Shown here one piece after another: positions 1 to 8,774 of a stretch of DNA of 64,000 nt (positions within the stretch are counted from its first letter, which is position 1; every line of letters starts with the position of its first letter). The translations under genes and the position numbers were made by a program. The notes beneath the pieces are model-generated. The model ran no database searches and had not been told where the DNA came from. It worked only from the letters and a program-made list of their open reading frames with translations. The DNA is from Kitasatospora fiedleri. Lineage in GTDB: Bacteria; Actinomycetota; Actinomycetes; Streptomycetales; Streptomycetaceae. The stretch covers positions 7,593,001 through 7,657,000 of the forward strand of contig NZ_OX419519.1 in assembly GCF_948472415.1 (NCBI RefSeq). The letters run 5' to 3'.

Positions 1-955
1 CCGCCACCGAGCCGACGAAGGCCGGCATCTCGGCGAAGCCCGCGTGCAGCGGGGAGTAGCCGCGCACCAGCTGGAGGTACTGCGACATGAAGAAGATCAC
101 GCCGGACAGGCCGATCAGGCAGATCAGCGAGGAGACCACCGCCGCCGTGAACCGCGCGTTCCGGAACAGCCGGACGTCCAGCAGCGGGGTCTCCAGCCGG
201 AGCTGGCGCCGCACGAACACCACCAGCGCGACCGCGCCCAGCGCGAACACCAGCGGGGTCGTCCACCGCTCCAGGCCGTGCACAGCGAACTCCTTGACGC
301 CGTACACCACGCCGATCACCCCGGCCATCGACAGCAGCACGCTCAGCACGTCCCACCGGCCCGGGCGCGGATCGCGGGACTCCGGCAGCAGCCAGCCGCC
401 CAGCGCCAGCAGCAGCACCATCACCGGCAGGTTCAGCAGGAACACCGACCCCCACCAGAAGTGCTCCAGCAGCACGCCGCCCACCAGCGGGCCCAGCGCG
501 GCGCCGGCCGCCGCGCCCGCGCCCCAGACGCCGATCGCGGTGGCCCGCTCCCGGGTGTCCGGGAACAGCGTGCGGATCAGCGAGAGCGTCGACGGCATGA
601 TCGTCGCGCCGGCCACGCCGAGCAGCGCCCGGGCCAGCACCAGCCAGCCCGGGCCCGGCGCGTACGCCGCCAGCAGCGAGGCCGCGCCGAACGCGGCCGA
701 ACCCGCCAGCAGCACCCGTTTGCGGCCCAGCCGGTCGCTGAGCGCGCCCATCGACACCAGCAGGCCGGCCAGCACGAAGGAGTAGACGTCGCCGATCCAG
801 AGCAGCTGGGTGCCGGACGGGCGGAGGGTTTCGGTGATCGAGGGGATGGCGAGGGAGAGCACCGTCGCGTCCACCGCCACCAGGGTGACGGCGAGCACGA
901 GGACGCCGAGACCGGCCCAGCGGTGGCCGGACCGGGTGACGGGGGTGGAACTCAT
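1..955 (-). CDS. EmrB/QacA-type MFS multidrug exporter (3' end beyond window)
   Basis: Inner-membrane drug:proton antiporter of the DHA2 (14-helix) major facilitator group. The reverse strand from ATG 955 reads without a stop to the window edge. It shows the family landmarks: a first helix with the AVDATVLSLAIPSI motif, the loop 2-3 signature (SDRLGRKR), and a motif-C-like glycine-rich stretch (GAGAAAGAALGPLVGG) in helix 5. Only about 318 residues are present, roughly two thirds of a usual 480-520 residue protein. Its start overlaps the stop of the TetR gene (TGATG), so the two are translationally coupled and probably cotranscribed from the TetR promoter. Substrates cannot be told from sequence. 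Confidence 0.88.
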   Translation of the reverse strand, partial: MSSTPVTRSGHRWAGLGVLVLAVTLVAVDATVLSLAIPSITETLRPSGTQLLWIGDVYSFVLAGLLVSMGALSDRLGRKRVLLAGSAAFGAASLLAAYAPGPGWLVLARALLGVAGATIMPSTLSLIRTLFPDTRERATAIGVWGAGAAAGAALGPLVGGVLLEHFWWGSVFLLNLPVMVLLLALGGWLLPESRDPRPGRWDVLSVLLSMAGVIGVVYGVKEFAVHGLERWTTPLVFALGAVALVVFVRRQLRLETPLLDVRLFRNARFTAAVVSSLICLIGLSGVIFFMSQYLQLVRGYSPLHAGFAEMPAFVGSVA

Positions 956-1506
956 CAGGTATCAGATCTCCGTAGAGCACCGCCGAGGAACAGCTCGGCG
1001 AGCGAGAACGCGCTTTCGCGGGGGGCGAGCCGGCCTTCCTGCACGGCCCAGCCGATGCCGGCCACCAGGTCGAAGAACGCCTCGCTCAGCCAGGCGGCCG
1101 AGAGCTCGACGCGGAACACCCCCTCCTGCTGGCCGCGCAGGAACAGCGCGCGGACCCGGGCGTCCTGCGTCTCCCAGAGGTCGTTGATCTCCGCGTGGTC
1201 GTACAGCTGGTTCTCACCGGCCAGGAAGGCGCACAGCGCGGCATCCGGCACCACCGCGTCCACCAGCCGGCGCAGCGCGGCCTCGGCGTTGCCCTCCTCC
1301 ACCCGCGCGGCATCGAGCGCGGAGGAGAAGCGGCGCAGGCCGAGGGCGCCCACCTCCAGGATCAGGGCCTCGCGGCCCGGGAAGATCCGGTGCAGCGTGG
1401 CCCGGCTGATCCCGGCGGCGCGGGCGATCTCGTCGAGATGGGCCGTCGGGCGCCGGGACAGGATGCCCACGGCTGCCTCCAGGACGGAGTCGCGGTCGGT
1501 TGCCAT
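955..1506 (-). CDS. TetR-family transcriptional repressor
   Basis: 183-residue TetR regulator. The N-terminal helix-turn-helix is clear (HLDEIARAAGISRATLHRIF, residues about 24-43), and the C-terminal ligand domain has a typical length. The start at 1506 (MATDRDS) is preferred over a frame-compatible ATG at 1536, because the latter lies inside a perfect palindrome that looks like the operator. There is no clear ribosome site before 1506, and a TATTCT hexamer ends 6 nt upstream, so the transcript may be leaderless. It is first in an operon with the MFS exporter, which it presumably represses together with itself. Confidence 0.9.
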   Translation of the reverse strand: MATDRDSVLEAAVGILSRRPTAHLDEIARAAGISRATLHRIFPGREALILEVGALGLRRFSSALDAARVEEGNAEAALRRLVDAVVPDAALCAFLAGENQLYDHAEINDLWETQDARVRALFLRGQQEGVFRVELSAAWLSEAFFDLVAGIGWAVQEGRLAPRESAFSLAELFLGGALRRSDT

Positions 1507-1525
1507 GAGAAGAGAATAGCGCAAC

Positions 1526-1543
1526 TGAGACATCAATGTCTCA
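1526..1543. promoter_or_regulatory. Palindromic operator upstream of tetR-MFS operon
   Basis: Perfect inverted repeat TGAGACAT-CA-ATGTCTCA just upstream of the TetR start. Position and symmetry fit autoregulation by the TetR dimer. A further GTCTCA half-site lies at about 1557-1562. Confidence 0.6.
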
Positions 1544-1684
1544 AAATTTCGACGTGCGTCTCACCGGCGGGGTGCGGATACGGGTGCAGGATGGGGCGGG
1601 GTGGGTGCTTCCGGGCATGCCGAAGACCCCGCGCGGGGCGCGGGTCCGTGGGTGTCGGTGGGGCTTGCGGCCGGGGCCGGGCGG

Positions 1685-2083
1685 TCAGCTCTGGTTGTAG
1701 AAGCCCGACTCGTCGAGCGGGCGGTCGATGACCGTCACCTCGACGTCGGCCGGGGTCAGCAGGAACACTCGGCGGGCGATCCGCTCGATGCCGCCGCGGG
1801 TGCCGAAGATCAGGCCGGAGGCGAAGTCGACCATGCGCTTGGCCTCGGCGTCGTCCATCTCGGTGAGGTCCATGACCACCGGGGTGGCGGCGCGGATGTG
1901 CTCGCCGACGGTGCGGGCGGCCTCGAAGCCCGTCGGTCGGAGCGAGACGATCTTGGAGGGGCCGGTCTGGACGCTGCTCGGCAGCGTCTCCTCGCCCTCC
2001 CACGGTTCCTCGTACATCGCGGCCGGGTAGCTTCCGGAAGGCATCAGCCACCCGTTGTGGTGCTCGTCGCGAAGTGCTCCCAT
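1685..2083 (-). CDS. SepF-like cell division protein
   Basis: 132-residue protein matching the SepF core, which polymerises and bundles/anchors FtsZ. Visible are the KIVSLRPTGFEAA strand-helix, the VVMDLTEMDDAEAKRMVDF segment and the FLLTPADVEV strand near the C-terminus. It lacks the amphipathic membrane-binding N-terminal helix of canonical actinobacterial SepF. That points to one of the SepF-like paralogues (Sfl type) of streptomycetes rather than the divisome SepF in the ftsZ cluster. Start 2083 is chosen for the GGGAGG site about 7 nt upstream; the frame is open further upstream but that part is not SepF-like. Probably monocistronic. Confidence 0.82.
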   Translation of the reverse strand: MGALRDEHHNGWLMPSGSYPAAMYEEPWEGEETLPSSVQTGPSKIVSLRPTGFEAARTVGEHIRAATPVVMDLTEMDDAEAKRMVDFASGLIFGTRGGIERIARRVFLLTPADVEVTVIDRPLDESGFYNQS

Positions 2084-2462
2084 TAGCCGCGCCTCCCTGT
2101 CTCGTTCCGTACTCGTCCCCCGGGGGACGACGGGTCGTTTTGACACGTCATCCACTTGTTGGAACTGTCCGAGTATCGCACTGATCACCGTGGATGTGCC
2201 CGCTTGTACCCGCTGGACGAGTTGTGGCGCGCGGGGAAATCCATGGCTCCCCGGATGTCCGCAACGACGCCACCGGCCGGTAAACGGTTGCGCGGGACGA
2301 CCCTATCGGTGCTACCCGGAAGCTAGTTGACTATGTGTCAACAATCATGTAACGGCTTCACCCGGGAGTGGCGGGTCGCGAACGGGGGGCGCGCACGAGG
2401 GGGGGTGGCGCGCGGCGCGGCGTGCGTCACACGGGCGTGGCGTCCCGCGCGGTGCGGACGGG

Positions 2463-2990
2463 CTACTCGCCGGTGGAGCCGTCGATTCGTTCCCGAAGCA
2501 GGTCGGCGTGGCCGTTGTGACGGGCGTACTCCTCGATCATGTGCACCAGGACCCAACGGAGCGTCACTTCGTTGCCGCGCCACCGGCCCTTGCCGACCGT
2601 GTCCAACGACACACCGGCGGTTGCGGACCGGGCGAACGTCACCTCCTCCTGCCAGGCCGCGGTGTCGGCGACCGGATCGGCCCCGTCCACCAGATCGAAG
2701 TCGCCGTCCGGGAACTCCTCCGTCCAGTAGCGGCCGGACGGCCCCAGGTCCTGGCCGTCCAGCACCGCGCGGAACCAGTGGCGCTCCACCTCCGTCATGT
2801 GCCGTACCAGGCCGAGCAGGGACAGCGAGGACGGCGGACAGGCGCGCCGGCGCAGTTGATCGGGTGTCAGCCCCTCGCACTTGAGGGCGAGCGTGGCGCG
2901 GTGGAAGTCCAGCCAGGCGCCGAGCATGGTCGCCTCGTCGGCGGCGAAGGGCGGGCTGGTGCGGGTGGTGGCGGGGGCCGTGTTCGTCAT
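2463..2990 (-). CDS. DinB / DUF664-family protein
   Basis: 175-residue four-helix-bundle protein of the DinB-like superfamily, which holds metal-dependent thiol transferases (mycothiol and bacillithiol transferases) and many uncharacterised members. Family marks are ML-GAWLDFHRATL near the N-terminus, LVRHMTEVERHWF (first metal-His region) and LVHMIEEYARHNGHADLLRE at the end, which supplies two more histidines. The reading frame stays open upstream to about 3630, but the N-terminal part is low complexity and covers a tandem repeat, so ATG 2990 is taken as the start. Mycothiol-dependent activity is inferred from the superfamily only. Confidence 0.82.
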   Translation of the reverse strand: MTNTAPATTRTSPPFAADEATMLGAWLDFHRATLALKCEGLTPDQLRRRACPPSSLSLLGLVRHMTEVERHWFRAVLDGQDLGPSGRYWTEEFPDGDFDLVDGADPVADTAAWQEEVTFARSATAGVSLDTVGKGRWRGNEVTLRWVLVHMIEEYARHNGHADLLRERIDGSTGE

Positions 2991-3041
2991 GCGGACATGG
3001 TGGGGCAGCCCGGGCGGGACGGGCGAACCGTTTTCGGACGG

Positions 3042-3085
3042 CCGTTTCCGTTTCCGTTTCCGTTCCGTTCCCGTTCCCGTTCCCG
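3042..3085. repeat. Short tandem repeat (CCGTTT / CCGTTC units)
   Basis: Six- and five-base units (CCGTTT three times, then variants ending in CCGTTC and CCCGTT) in the divergent intergenic region between the DinB-like gene and the YrdB-like gene. It is a simple slippage-prone repeat with no visible function. Confidence 0.6.
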
Positions 3086-3188
3086 GGCCGGGCCGGGCTG
3101 GGCGGGGCGGGACGGGGTTGTGGTGGGAGGATCGGATGATCGTGGTGGCTGGTGTTGCCGGTGTGGCGGGGAACGGGTGGAGGCGAGC

Positions 3189-3557
3189 GTGCGCAAGGTG
3201 GTGACGGGCACTCAGCTGGCGCTGCGCCTGCTGCTGGAACTGGCCTCGCTGGCGGCGCTGGCCGTCGGCGGTTACGGGGTGTGGGCGGACGGCCCGGTCG
3301 TGCTGCGGACGCTGATCGCGCTGGCGCTGCCGGTGCTCGCGGTCGTGCTGTGGGGCCGCTACGCGGCGCCCCGGCGGCCGGTGCGCGACTCGGCCCTGCT
3401 CTGGTACGGGGTGCAACTGCTGGTCTGGGGCGGTGCAGTCGCGCTGCTGGCGGCCGGCGGACACTCCGGGTGGGCGTTCGGGCTCGGCGTCGTGATGGCC
3501 GTCAACACGCTGGTGCTGTGGTCGCTCGGCGAGTGGTCGCCCGCGATCGAGCGCTAG
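3189..3557 (+). CDS. YrdB / DUF2568-family small membrane protein
   Basis: 122 residues, four predicted transmembrane helices, with the family-typical N-terminus (LALRLLLELASLAALAVGGY), the WGRYAAPR loop and the C-terminal WSLGEWSP. GTG 3189 is selected by the GGAGG site at about 3179-3183. Function of the family is unknown. It is divergent from the DinB-like gene. Confidence 0.8.
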   Translation: MRKVVTGTQLALRLLLELASLAALAVGGYGVWADGPVVLRTLIALALPVLAVVLWGRYAAPRRPVRDSALLWYGVQLLVWGGAVALLAAGGHSGWAFGLGVVMAVNTLVLWSLGEWSPAIER

Positions 3558-3756
3558 GCGGACGGTCTGAGCCGAGGGGCTGGCCCGTTCCGGGTAGGGC
3601 ATGCCGTCGGCGCCGTATCGCGTCGTTCCCACCGCGCGGCGCGGACCGATGACGGACTCGCTGCGAAGGACTTCGGCGCGGGGGCTCCGGCGTGACCGGT
3701 CCTGCTCGGCCGGTGAGGCGGGCGTCGGGTACTAAGGCGCGGCGGCGGTCAGGCGG

Positions 3757-4572
3757 TCAGGCGGAGCGGCGGGGGCGGGCGCGCCAGAGCGAGACGGCGC
3801 TGAACACGCACATCGCGGTGATCACCCCCACGGAGATCAGGAAGGCCGGGGAGGTGGGCGAACCCGCGCTCGCTCCGGCGACCACGTACGCGGCGGTGGT
3901 CGGTACCACGCCGAGGACGGTGGCCGCCAGGTACGGCCAGAACCTGACGCCGGAGAACGCGCACGCGAAGTTGCCGGCCTGGAACGGCGCGCCCGGGAAC
4001 AGCCGGATCAGCAGCACGCTGCGGAAGCCCTGTTCGGCCAGGCGCCGGTCGATCTCCGTCAGCACCCGGCCGCGCACCAGCGGCCGCAGTGCCTCGCGCC
4101 CCAGCGAACGTCCGAGCGCGAACGCCACCGCCGCGCCGATCGCCGACCCCGCGATCGCCAATGGCACGCCCCACAGCGAACCGAACAGCACCCCCATGCC
4201 CGCGTTCAGCGCCGGACGGGGGAGGAAGGCCACCGTCCCGAAGCCGTACGCGGCGAGCGCGATCGGGACCCGCCACGGCCCCGAGGCGGCGGACAGGACG
4301 GCGGACGGGTCCCACAGCAGCAGCGAGCCCGCGGCGGCGGCCAGCACGGCGAACAGCGCGCCCAGGCGCAGCAGCGCCCCGCGGTGTGGACGGTGTGCCG
4401 TCCGGTGCTGCGGGTCGTCGATGGGGAATTCCGGGGCGTCGGCGCGGGGCGCGGGGGCGCCGGTGCCGGCCTCGGCGGGGTCCGCCGGAGTGCCGGTGCC
4501 GGTGCCGGGCTCGGTGGGGGTGGCGGTTTCGGCCGGGGTGGCGGGCGCGGCTATCGGCTGCGGAGCGTGCAC
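3757..4572 (-). CDS. TVP38/TMEM64 (DedA-like) membrane protein
   Basis: 271-residue integral membrane protein of the SNARE-associated/DedA superfamily, related to membrane lipid scramblases. The first 65 residues are a Pro/Ala/Thr/Glu-rich cytoplasmic tail. Then come a helix (LFAVLAAAAGSLLLW) and the family core: PRPALNAGMGVLFGSLWG re-entrant loop, GRSLGREAL, and RLFPGAPFQAGNFACAFSGV. The low-complexity tail contains short Thr-Gly/Pro repeats, so a later start is possible, but none has a better ribosome site. Lipid transport is inferred from the superfamily. Confidence 0.83.
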   Translation of the reverse strand: MHAPQPIAAPATPAETATPTEPGTGTGTPADPAEAGTGAPAPRADAPEFPIDDPQHRTAHRPHRGALLRLGALFAVLAAAAGSLLLWDPSAVLSAASGPWRVPIALAAYGFGTVAFLPRPALNAGMGVLFGSLWGVPLAIAGSAIGAAVAFALGRSLGREALRPLVRGRVLTEIDRRLAEQGFRSVLLIRLFPGAPFQAGNFACAFSGVRFWPYLAATVLGVVPTTAAYVVAGASAGSPTSPAFLISVGVITAMCVFSAVSLWRARPRRSA

Positions 4573-4643
4573 CCGGGGAGCTTAACCCGCGCCGAGGGCC
4601 GTACCGCCCGGGAGGTACGCCCCCCGGCCGGGTGGGCGGACGC

Positions 4644-5549
4644 TCACGGGTTGGCCGGGCGGCGCAGTCGCTTGAGCAGGGCGATGTCGGCGGAGTGCCG
4701 GACGCCCTCGACCCGGGCGGGGTCGTGGCGGCCGTCCGGGGTCTCGATGACCAGGGGGACGCCGGCGGTGGCCGGGTGCGCGAGCAGCGCCTCGAACGCG
4801 GCCGCGCCGATGTGACCGGCGCCGATGTTCTCGTGGCGGTCCTTGCGGGCGCCCGCGACGTCCTGCGAGTCGTTGGCGTGGATCAGCCGCAACCGGCCGG
4901 GTCCGATCGCCCGGTGCAGGGCGTCGAAGAGCTCGTCGGCCCCGTCCGGCGCGGCCAGGTCGTGGCCGGCCGCGAAGGCGTGGCAGGTGTCCAGGCAGAC
5001 GCCGACCAGCGGGTGGTGGTCGAGGGCGTCCAAGTAGGCGGCGAGGTCCTCCATCCGGGAGCAGAGCGAGCTGCCCTGGCCGGCCGTCGGTTCCAGCAGC
5101 AGCCAGGGGGCGTCGGGGCCGTACCGGTCGAGGCCGTCCAGGATCGGCAGCACCTGCTCGCGGACCTGGGCCAGCGCCTCCGCGCGGGTGCCGCAGAGCG
5201 CGGACCCGGTGTGCACGACCGTGCCGAGGGCGCCGATGGCCGCCGAACGGTGCAGCGAGTGCGTCAGCGACTCGGCGGAACGCTCCCGGGTCGCGTCCGA
5301 GTCGGAGCCGAAGTTGATCAGGTACGGCGCGTGCACGTACGCCGGGACGCCCCGCTCGGCGCAGGCCGTCCGGAAGGCCAGGTCGTGTGCCGGGTTCCCG
5401 GCCGGGGTCGCCCACCCGCGCGGGTTGGCGACGAACACCTGCACCGCCTCCGCCCCGACCTTCTCGGCGTAGGCCAGCCCCGTCCCCACCAGGCCCTTCC
5501 CGGCGACGGGGACGTGGGCACCGATCGGGTTGCGCGGGGCGGAATCCAT
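4644..5549 (-). CDS. nfo: Deoxyribonuclease IV (endonuclease IV, AP endonuclease)
   Basis: 301-residue TIM-barrel enzyme that cuts 5' to abasic sites in base-excision repair. All nine zinc ligands of the family can be placed: His in HAPYLINFG, His in VVHTGSALCG, Glu in LLEPTAGQG, Asp and His in CLDTCHAFAAG, His in LIHANDSQ, Asp and His in KDRHENIGAGH, and Glu in VIETPDG. Start ATG 5549 (MDSAPRNPIGAHV) is preferred to 5561 because the family begins just before the IGAHV strand. It is followed downstream by the TVP38-like gene on the same strand. Confidence 0.95.
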   Translation of the reverse strand: MDSAPRNPIGAHVPVAGKGLVGTGLAYAEKVGAEAVQVFVANPRGWATPAGNPAHDLAFRTACAERGVPAYVHAPYLINFGSDSDATRERSAESLTHSLHRSAAIGALGTVVHTGSALCGTRAEALAQVREQVLPILDGLDRYGPDAPWLLLEPTAGQGSSLCSRMEDLAAYLDALDHHPLVGVCLDTCHAFAAGHDLAAPDGADELFDALHRAIGPGRLRLIHANDSQDVAGARKDRHENIGAGHIGAAAFEALLAHPATAGVPLVIETPDGRHDPARVEGVRHSADIALLKRLRRPANP

Positions 5550-5608
5550 GACCACGAGCATCGCACGGCAGGACGGAGGCGCAGATCACCGGGGTCGACC
5601 CACTCTCG

Positions 5609-5732
5609 GTGGCGGGTGGCGGGTGGCGGGTGGCGGGTGGCTGGTGGCTGGGGGCGAGGGCGGGTGGCTGGTGGCGGTCGCAGCGGGCGGCGACGGCCAC
5701 TACGGGGACGGGTACTACGGGGACGGGTACGG
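5609..5732. repeat. Tandem GGGTGGC and GGGGACGGGTACTAC repeats
   Basis: Two adjacent simple repeats fill the region between the MFS gene (ending at 5854) and endonuclease IV. GGGTGGC units occur at about 5609-5650 and three 15-base units (TACGGGGACGGGTAC type) at about 5700-5732. Streptomycete intergenic regions often hold such arrays; no coding sense is apparent. Confidence 0.55.
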
Positions 5733-5783
5733 GACCGAGACGGGCGGGCCGAGGGCGGGGCGGCGCTCTGGACCCTGGACGTG

Positions 5784-5820
5784 CCGAGGGGCGCGGGAGT
5801 GGATTTCCCGCGCCCCTCGG
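5784..5820 (-). terminator. Stem-loop terminator downstream of MFS gene
   Basis: Perfect 15-bp inverted repeat (CCGAGGGGCGCGGGA and its complement) around a 7-nt loop, starting 34 bp after the stop of the MFS exporter at 5854. No T-run, as is usual in actinomycetes. Confidence 0.75.
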
Positions 5821-5853
5821 CGGACGTCCGTCCGCCCATGGTCCGGCCGTCCG

Positions 5854-7050
5854 TCAGTGGGTCGGCTCCAAGGAACCGGAGGTCGCGACCGGGACGTCCA
5901 CCGACTTGCGGTGGCGCATCGCCGTCGCGGAGGGGACCAGCGCGGCGACGAGCAGCGTGACCGCGACGAAGGAGACCGTGAGCGAGCTGGCCTGGGCGAT
6001 GCCGCCGACCACGGCCGGGGCGACCAGGCCGGAGGTGTACGTGATGGTGGCGACGCCGGCGATGGACTGGCTCGGGTTGGTGCCCGCCCGGCCCGCCGCG
6101 GCGAACGCGAGCGGAACGACCACGGCGATGCCGATGCCGATCAGCGCGAAGCCCGGGATGGCCAGGTACGGGGAGTCGGCGAGCACCACCAGCAGACCGC
6201 CGACGGTGGCGACCATGCCGCTCAGCCGGACGGCGCGCACCGGGCCGAGCCGGCGGACGACCGCGTCACCGGCCAGGCGGGCCGCGGCCATGGTGGCGGC
6301 GAAGGCGGTGAAGCAGGCGGCGGCGACGGAGGAGGAGGCGCCGGTGATGTCACGGAGGTAGACCCCGCTCCAGTCCATCGACGCACCCTCGGCGAACACC
6401 GCACAGAACCCGACCAGGCCGATGACCATCGCTTCCTTCGGAGGCAGCGCGAAACGCGGCGGGGCTTCCTCCTCGGCTGCCGGCCGGACGTCCAGCACCC
6501 CGCGCGACACCACCTGGGCGAGCAGCACGAGGACCGCCGCGGTCACCGCGTACTGCACCCGGGCGTCGGCGTGCTGATGGGCCGCCAGGACACCGAACGC
6601 GGAGGCGACCAGGCCGCCGACGCTCCACATGCCGTGCAGGCCGGACATGATCGACCGACCGATCCGCTCCTCGACCTCGACGCCCTGCGCGTTCATCGCG
6701 ACATCCGACATGCCGGCCGTCGCGCCGTAGAGGAACAGCGCCAGACAGAAGACCGCCAGGTTGGGGGAGAGCGCGGGCAGCGCCAGCGACATGCACCACA
6801 GCGTCAACAGGCCCTGCAGTGCCGTCCGGGCGCCGAGGCGGTGCACGATCCGACCGGCCAGCGGCATCGCCACCGACGCACCGACCGCCGGGAACACCAG
6901 GGCGAGACCGAGCTGGCCCGGGCTCAGGTGGAGGTGGTCCTTGATCCACGGGATGCGGCTGACGAAGGTGCCGGTGACGGCACCGTGAACGGCGAACACC
7001 AACGCCACGCTCATCCGTGCGCGCTGGACGTCCTTGAGAGTCTCGCCCAT
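5854..7050 (-). CDS. MFS transporter (YbjJ-like, 12 helices)
   Basis: 398-residue major facilitator protein. It has twelve hydrophobic segments, an early SRIPWIKDHLHLSPGQLG loop and MSDVAMNAQGVEVEERIGR in the helix 4-5 region; both are typical of the YbjJ/fucose-permease-like group, whose members are often uncharacterised exporters. ATG 7050 has a GGGGGAG site 7 nt upstream. It is divergent from a ROK regulator, with a perfect palindrome between the starts, so ROK control of this transporter is the simplest reading. The substrate is unknown; sugars or sugar-derived molecules are only a guess from the ROK partner. Confidence 0.85.
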   Translation of the reverse strand: MGETLKDVQRARMSVALVFAVHGAVTGTFVSRIPWIKDHLHLSPGQLGLALVFPAVGASVAMPLAGRIVHRLGARTALQGLLTLWCMSLALPALSPNLAVFCLALFLYGATAGMSDVAMNAQGVEVEERIGRSIMSGLHGMWSVGGLVASAFGVLAAHQHADARVQYAVTAAVLVLLAQVVSRGVLDVRPAAEEEAPPRFALPPKEAMVIGLVGFCAVFAEGASMDWSGVYLRDITGASSSVAAACFTAFAATMAAARLAGDAVVRRLGPVRAVRLSGMVATVGGLLVVLADSPYLAIPGFALIGIGIAVVVPLAFAAAGRAGTNPSQSIAGVATITYTSGLVAPAVVGGIAQASSLTVSFVAVTLLVAALVPSATAMRHRKSVDVPVATSGSLEPTH

Positions 7051-7087
7051 GCTGGGCTCCCCCTTGGGTCGGTCGGATGGCAATAAA

Positions 7088-7110
7088 CTATCAGGGACCC
7101 TGCCTGATAG
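7088..7110. promoter_or_regulatory. Inverted-repeat operator between MFS and ROK genes
   Basis: CTATCAGG, 7-nt spacer, CCTGATAG: perfect arms in the 84-bp gap between the divergent starts at 7050 and 7135. The likely binding site of the ROK regulator (or of another dimeric repressor). Confidence 0.65.
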
Positions 7111-7134
7111 AAACCTCTGGAAGGATGCAGGCTC

Positions 7135-8417
7135 ATGACGACCGCTCGCACCGCCACGCCGAGCACCGCCCGGGCCATCAACGACCGGCTTGCCCTCGAC
7201 CTGCTGCTCGAACGGGGACCGCTCACCGCATCCGATCTGCGCGCGCTGACCGGACTCTCCCGGCCCACCGTCGCCGACCTGCTCGAACGACTCCAGCGCA
7301 GCGGCCTGGTCGCCCACGCCGGCGAGAGCGCCGCGCTGCGCCGCGGCCCCAACGCCCGCCTGTACGGACTGGTCGCCGACCGCGCGTACCTCGCCGGCAT
7401 CGACATCCGCGCCAACGGCGTCAGTCTGGTGGTCGCCGACCTGACCGGCCGGACGCTCGGCACGGCCACCATCGCCGCCTCCACTCCTGCCTCCGTTGTG
7501 GACGCGCACGGGGGGCCGGCGGACGGCGACCAGCTGGTGGAGCGGACCGTCGAGGCGCTGCTCGCCACCGCGGCCGAGGCCGGGGCCGGGGAACTGCACA
7601 CCGTGGCCGTCGGCGCTCCCGGCCTGGTCGACCCGACGACCGGCGCGCTCAACAACTCCGGCAAGCTGCCCGAATGGCACACCAAGCTGCTCGCCGCCCT
7701 GCGAGCGCGCCCCGGGACGGAGGTGATCCTCGAGAACGAGGTGAACCTGGCCGGGATCGCCGAGCACCGCATCGGCGCGGCCCAAGGCCGGCGGGACTTC
7801 GCGCTGATCTGGCTCGGACACGGCGTGGGCGCCTCCGTGGTGCTGGACGGTCGCCTGCGGCGCGGGCCTCCGGGGGCACCGGCGAGATCGGCTTCCTGCC
7901 CGTACCCGGGACCATCGGTCTGCCGGATTCGAAGAAGTGCGACAACGGCTTCCACTCCACGGTGTCGAGCGCGGCGGTCTGCGAACTCGCCGCCCGCCAC
8001 GGGCTCAAGGTCGAGATCGGTGCCGGTGTCAGGGCCGGCGCCGGGGCTGGTGTCGGGAGCGCGGGCGGAACCCGAGCCGGGGGCGTGGCCAAGGACCGGG
8101 AACCCGCCGCCGAGGCCGTGGTCCGCCGGGCCGTCGAGACCGGCGCCGACGACTTCCTGGACGAACTCGCACTGCGGATCGCCGTCGGGGCCTCCGCGAT
8201 CTGCGTCGTGCTCGACCCGGGATGCGTGGTGCTGGGCGGCGAGATCGGACAGGCCGGCGGCTCCGAACTGGCCGGTCGGGTCGAACGCCATCTCACCCGG
8301 CTCTCCCCGCTTGCCACCGAGGTGCGGGCCGGTACCGCGGGCGGCGGCGCCGTCCTGGCGGGCGCCGTGCTGACCGCTGGGGACGCGGCGCGACGGGAAC
8401 TGTTCGGGGGCGACTGA
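7135..8417 (+). pseudogene. ROK-family transcriptional regulator, frameshifted as read
   Basis: N-terminal winged helix (LTASDLRALTGLSRPTVADL) followed by a ROK sugar-kinase-like domain. The first frame reads to RLRRGPP near 7870. The rest of the family (SGGTGEIGFLPVPG, then LDPGCVVLGGEIGQAGG) continues in another frame to 8417. Restoring one G in the GGG at 7864-7866 gives a continuous 427-residue protein with the expected RRGASGGTGEIG junction. The cysteine-rich zinc motif common in ROK kinases is absent, and a Gly/Ala-rich insertion lies at about 8020-8090. It may be intact in the cell if the missing base is a consensus error. It probably represses the divergent MFS gene. Confidence 0.82.
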
Positions 8418-8774
8418 GAGCGCGACCTGGCGCGCGCCGCGCGGAGCGCCGTGCCGAGTACCGGGGCCGATGACCCGTCGGTGCTGCCGAACCGGGGCTC
8501 CGCCCTTCGCCGTGGCGGCACCGGGGCGTAGCCGTCCTCCTGCCGCGCGGCGCGCTGGTCTGCAGCTCGTGTCGGCCGCGTCGGTCGTGTGAGGCGGGCG
8601 CGGCGAGTCATGGTGCGCTGAGGTGTGGTGGTGACCAGGGTCGCAGTGGCGGGTGGCGGGTCTGGGACGGGCCGGTTCCCGGTCGGAGGGTGGGGCGTGC
8701 TGGGGAAGTGGTTTCGGTACGGCAGGATGGCGGGGTCTGCCAGTCCGTTCTTGAATCGTCCGGGAGCCGCATCG
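8418..8774 (+). other. Intergenic region without a recognisable gene
   Basis: 357 bp between the ROK gene and the MerR/TOBE gene. Frames are open but show no family features or ribosome sites. A GTGGCGGGTGGCGGGT short repeat sits near 8646. The promoter for the downstream gene should lie here; no convincing -35/-10 pair was found. Confidence 0.5.

Noticed and set aside
5609..5732. CRISPR-like array
   Set aside because: Units are 7 and 15 bp with no spacers and no cas genes nearby; it is a simple tandem repeat.
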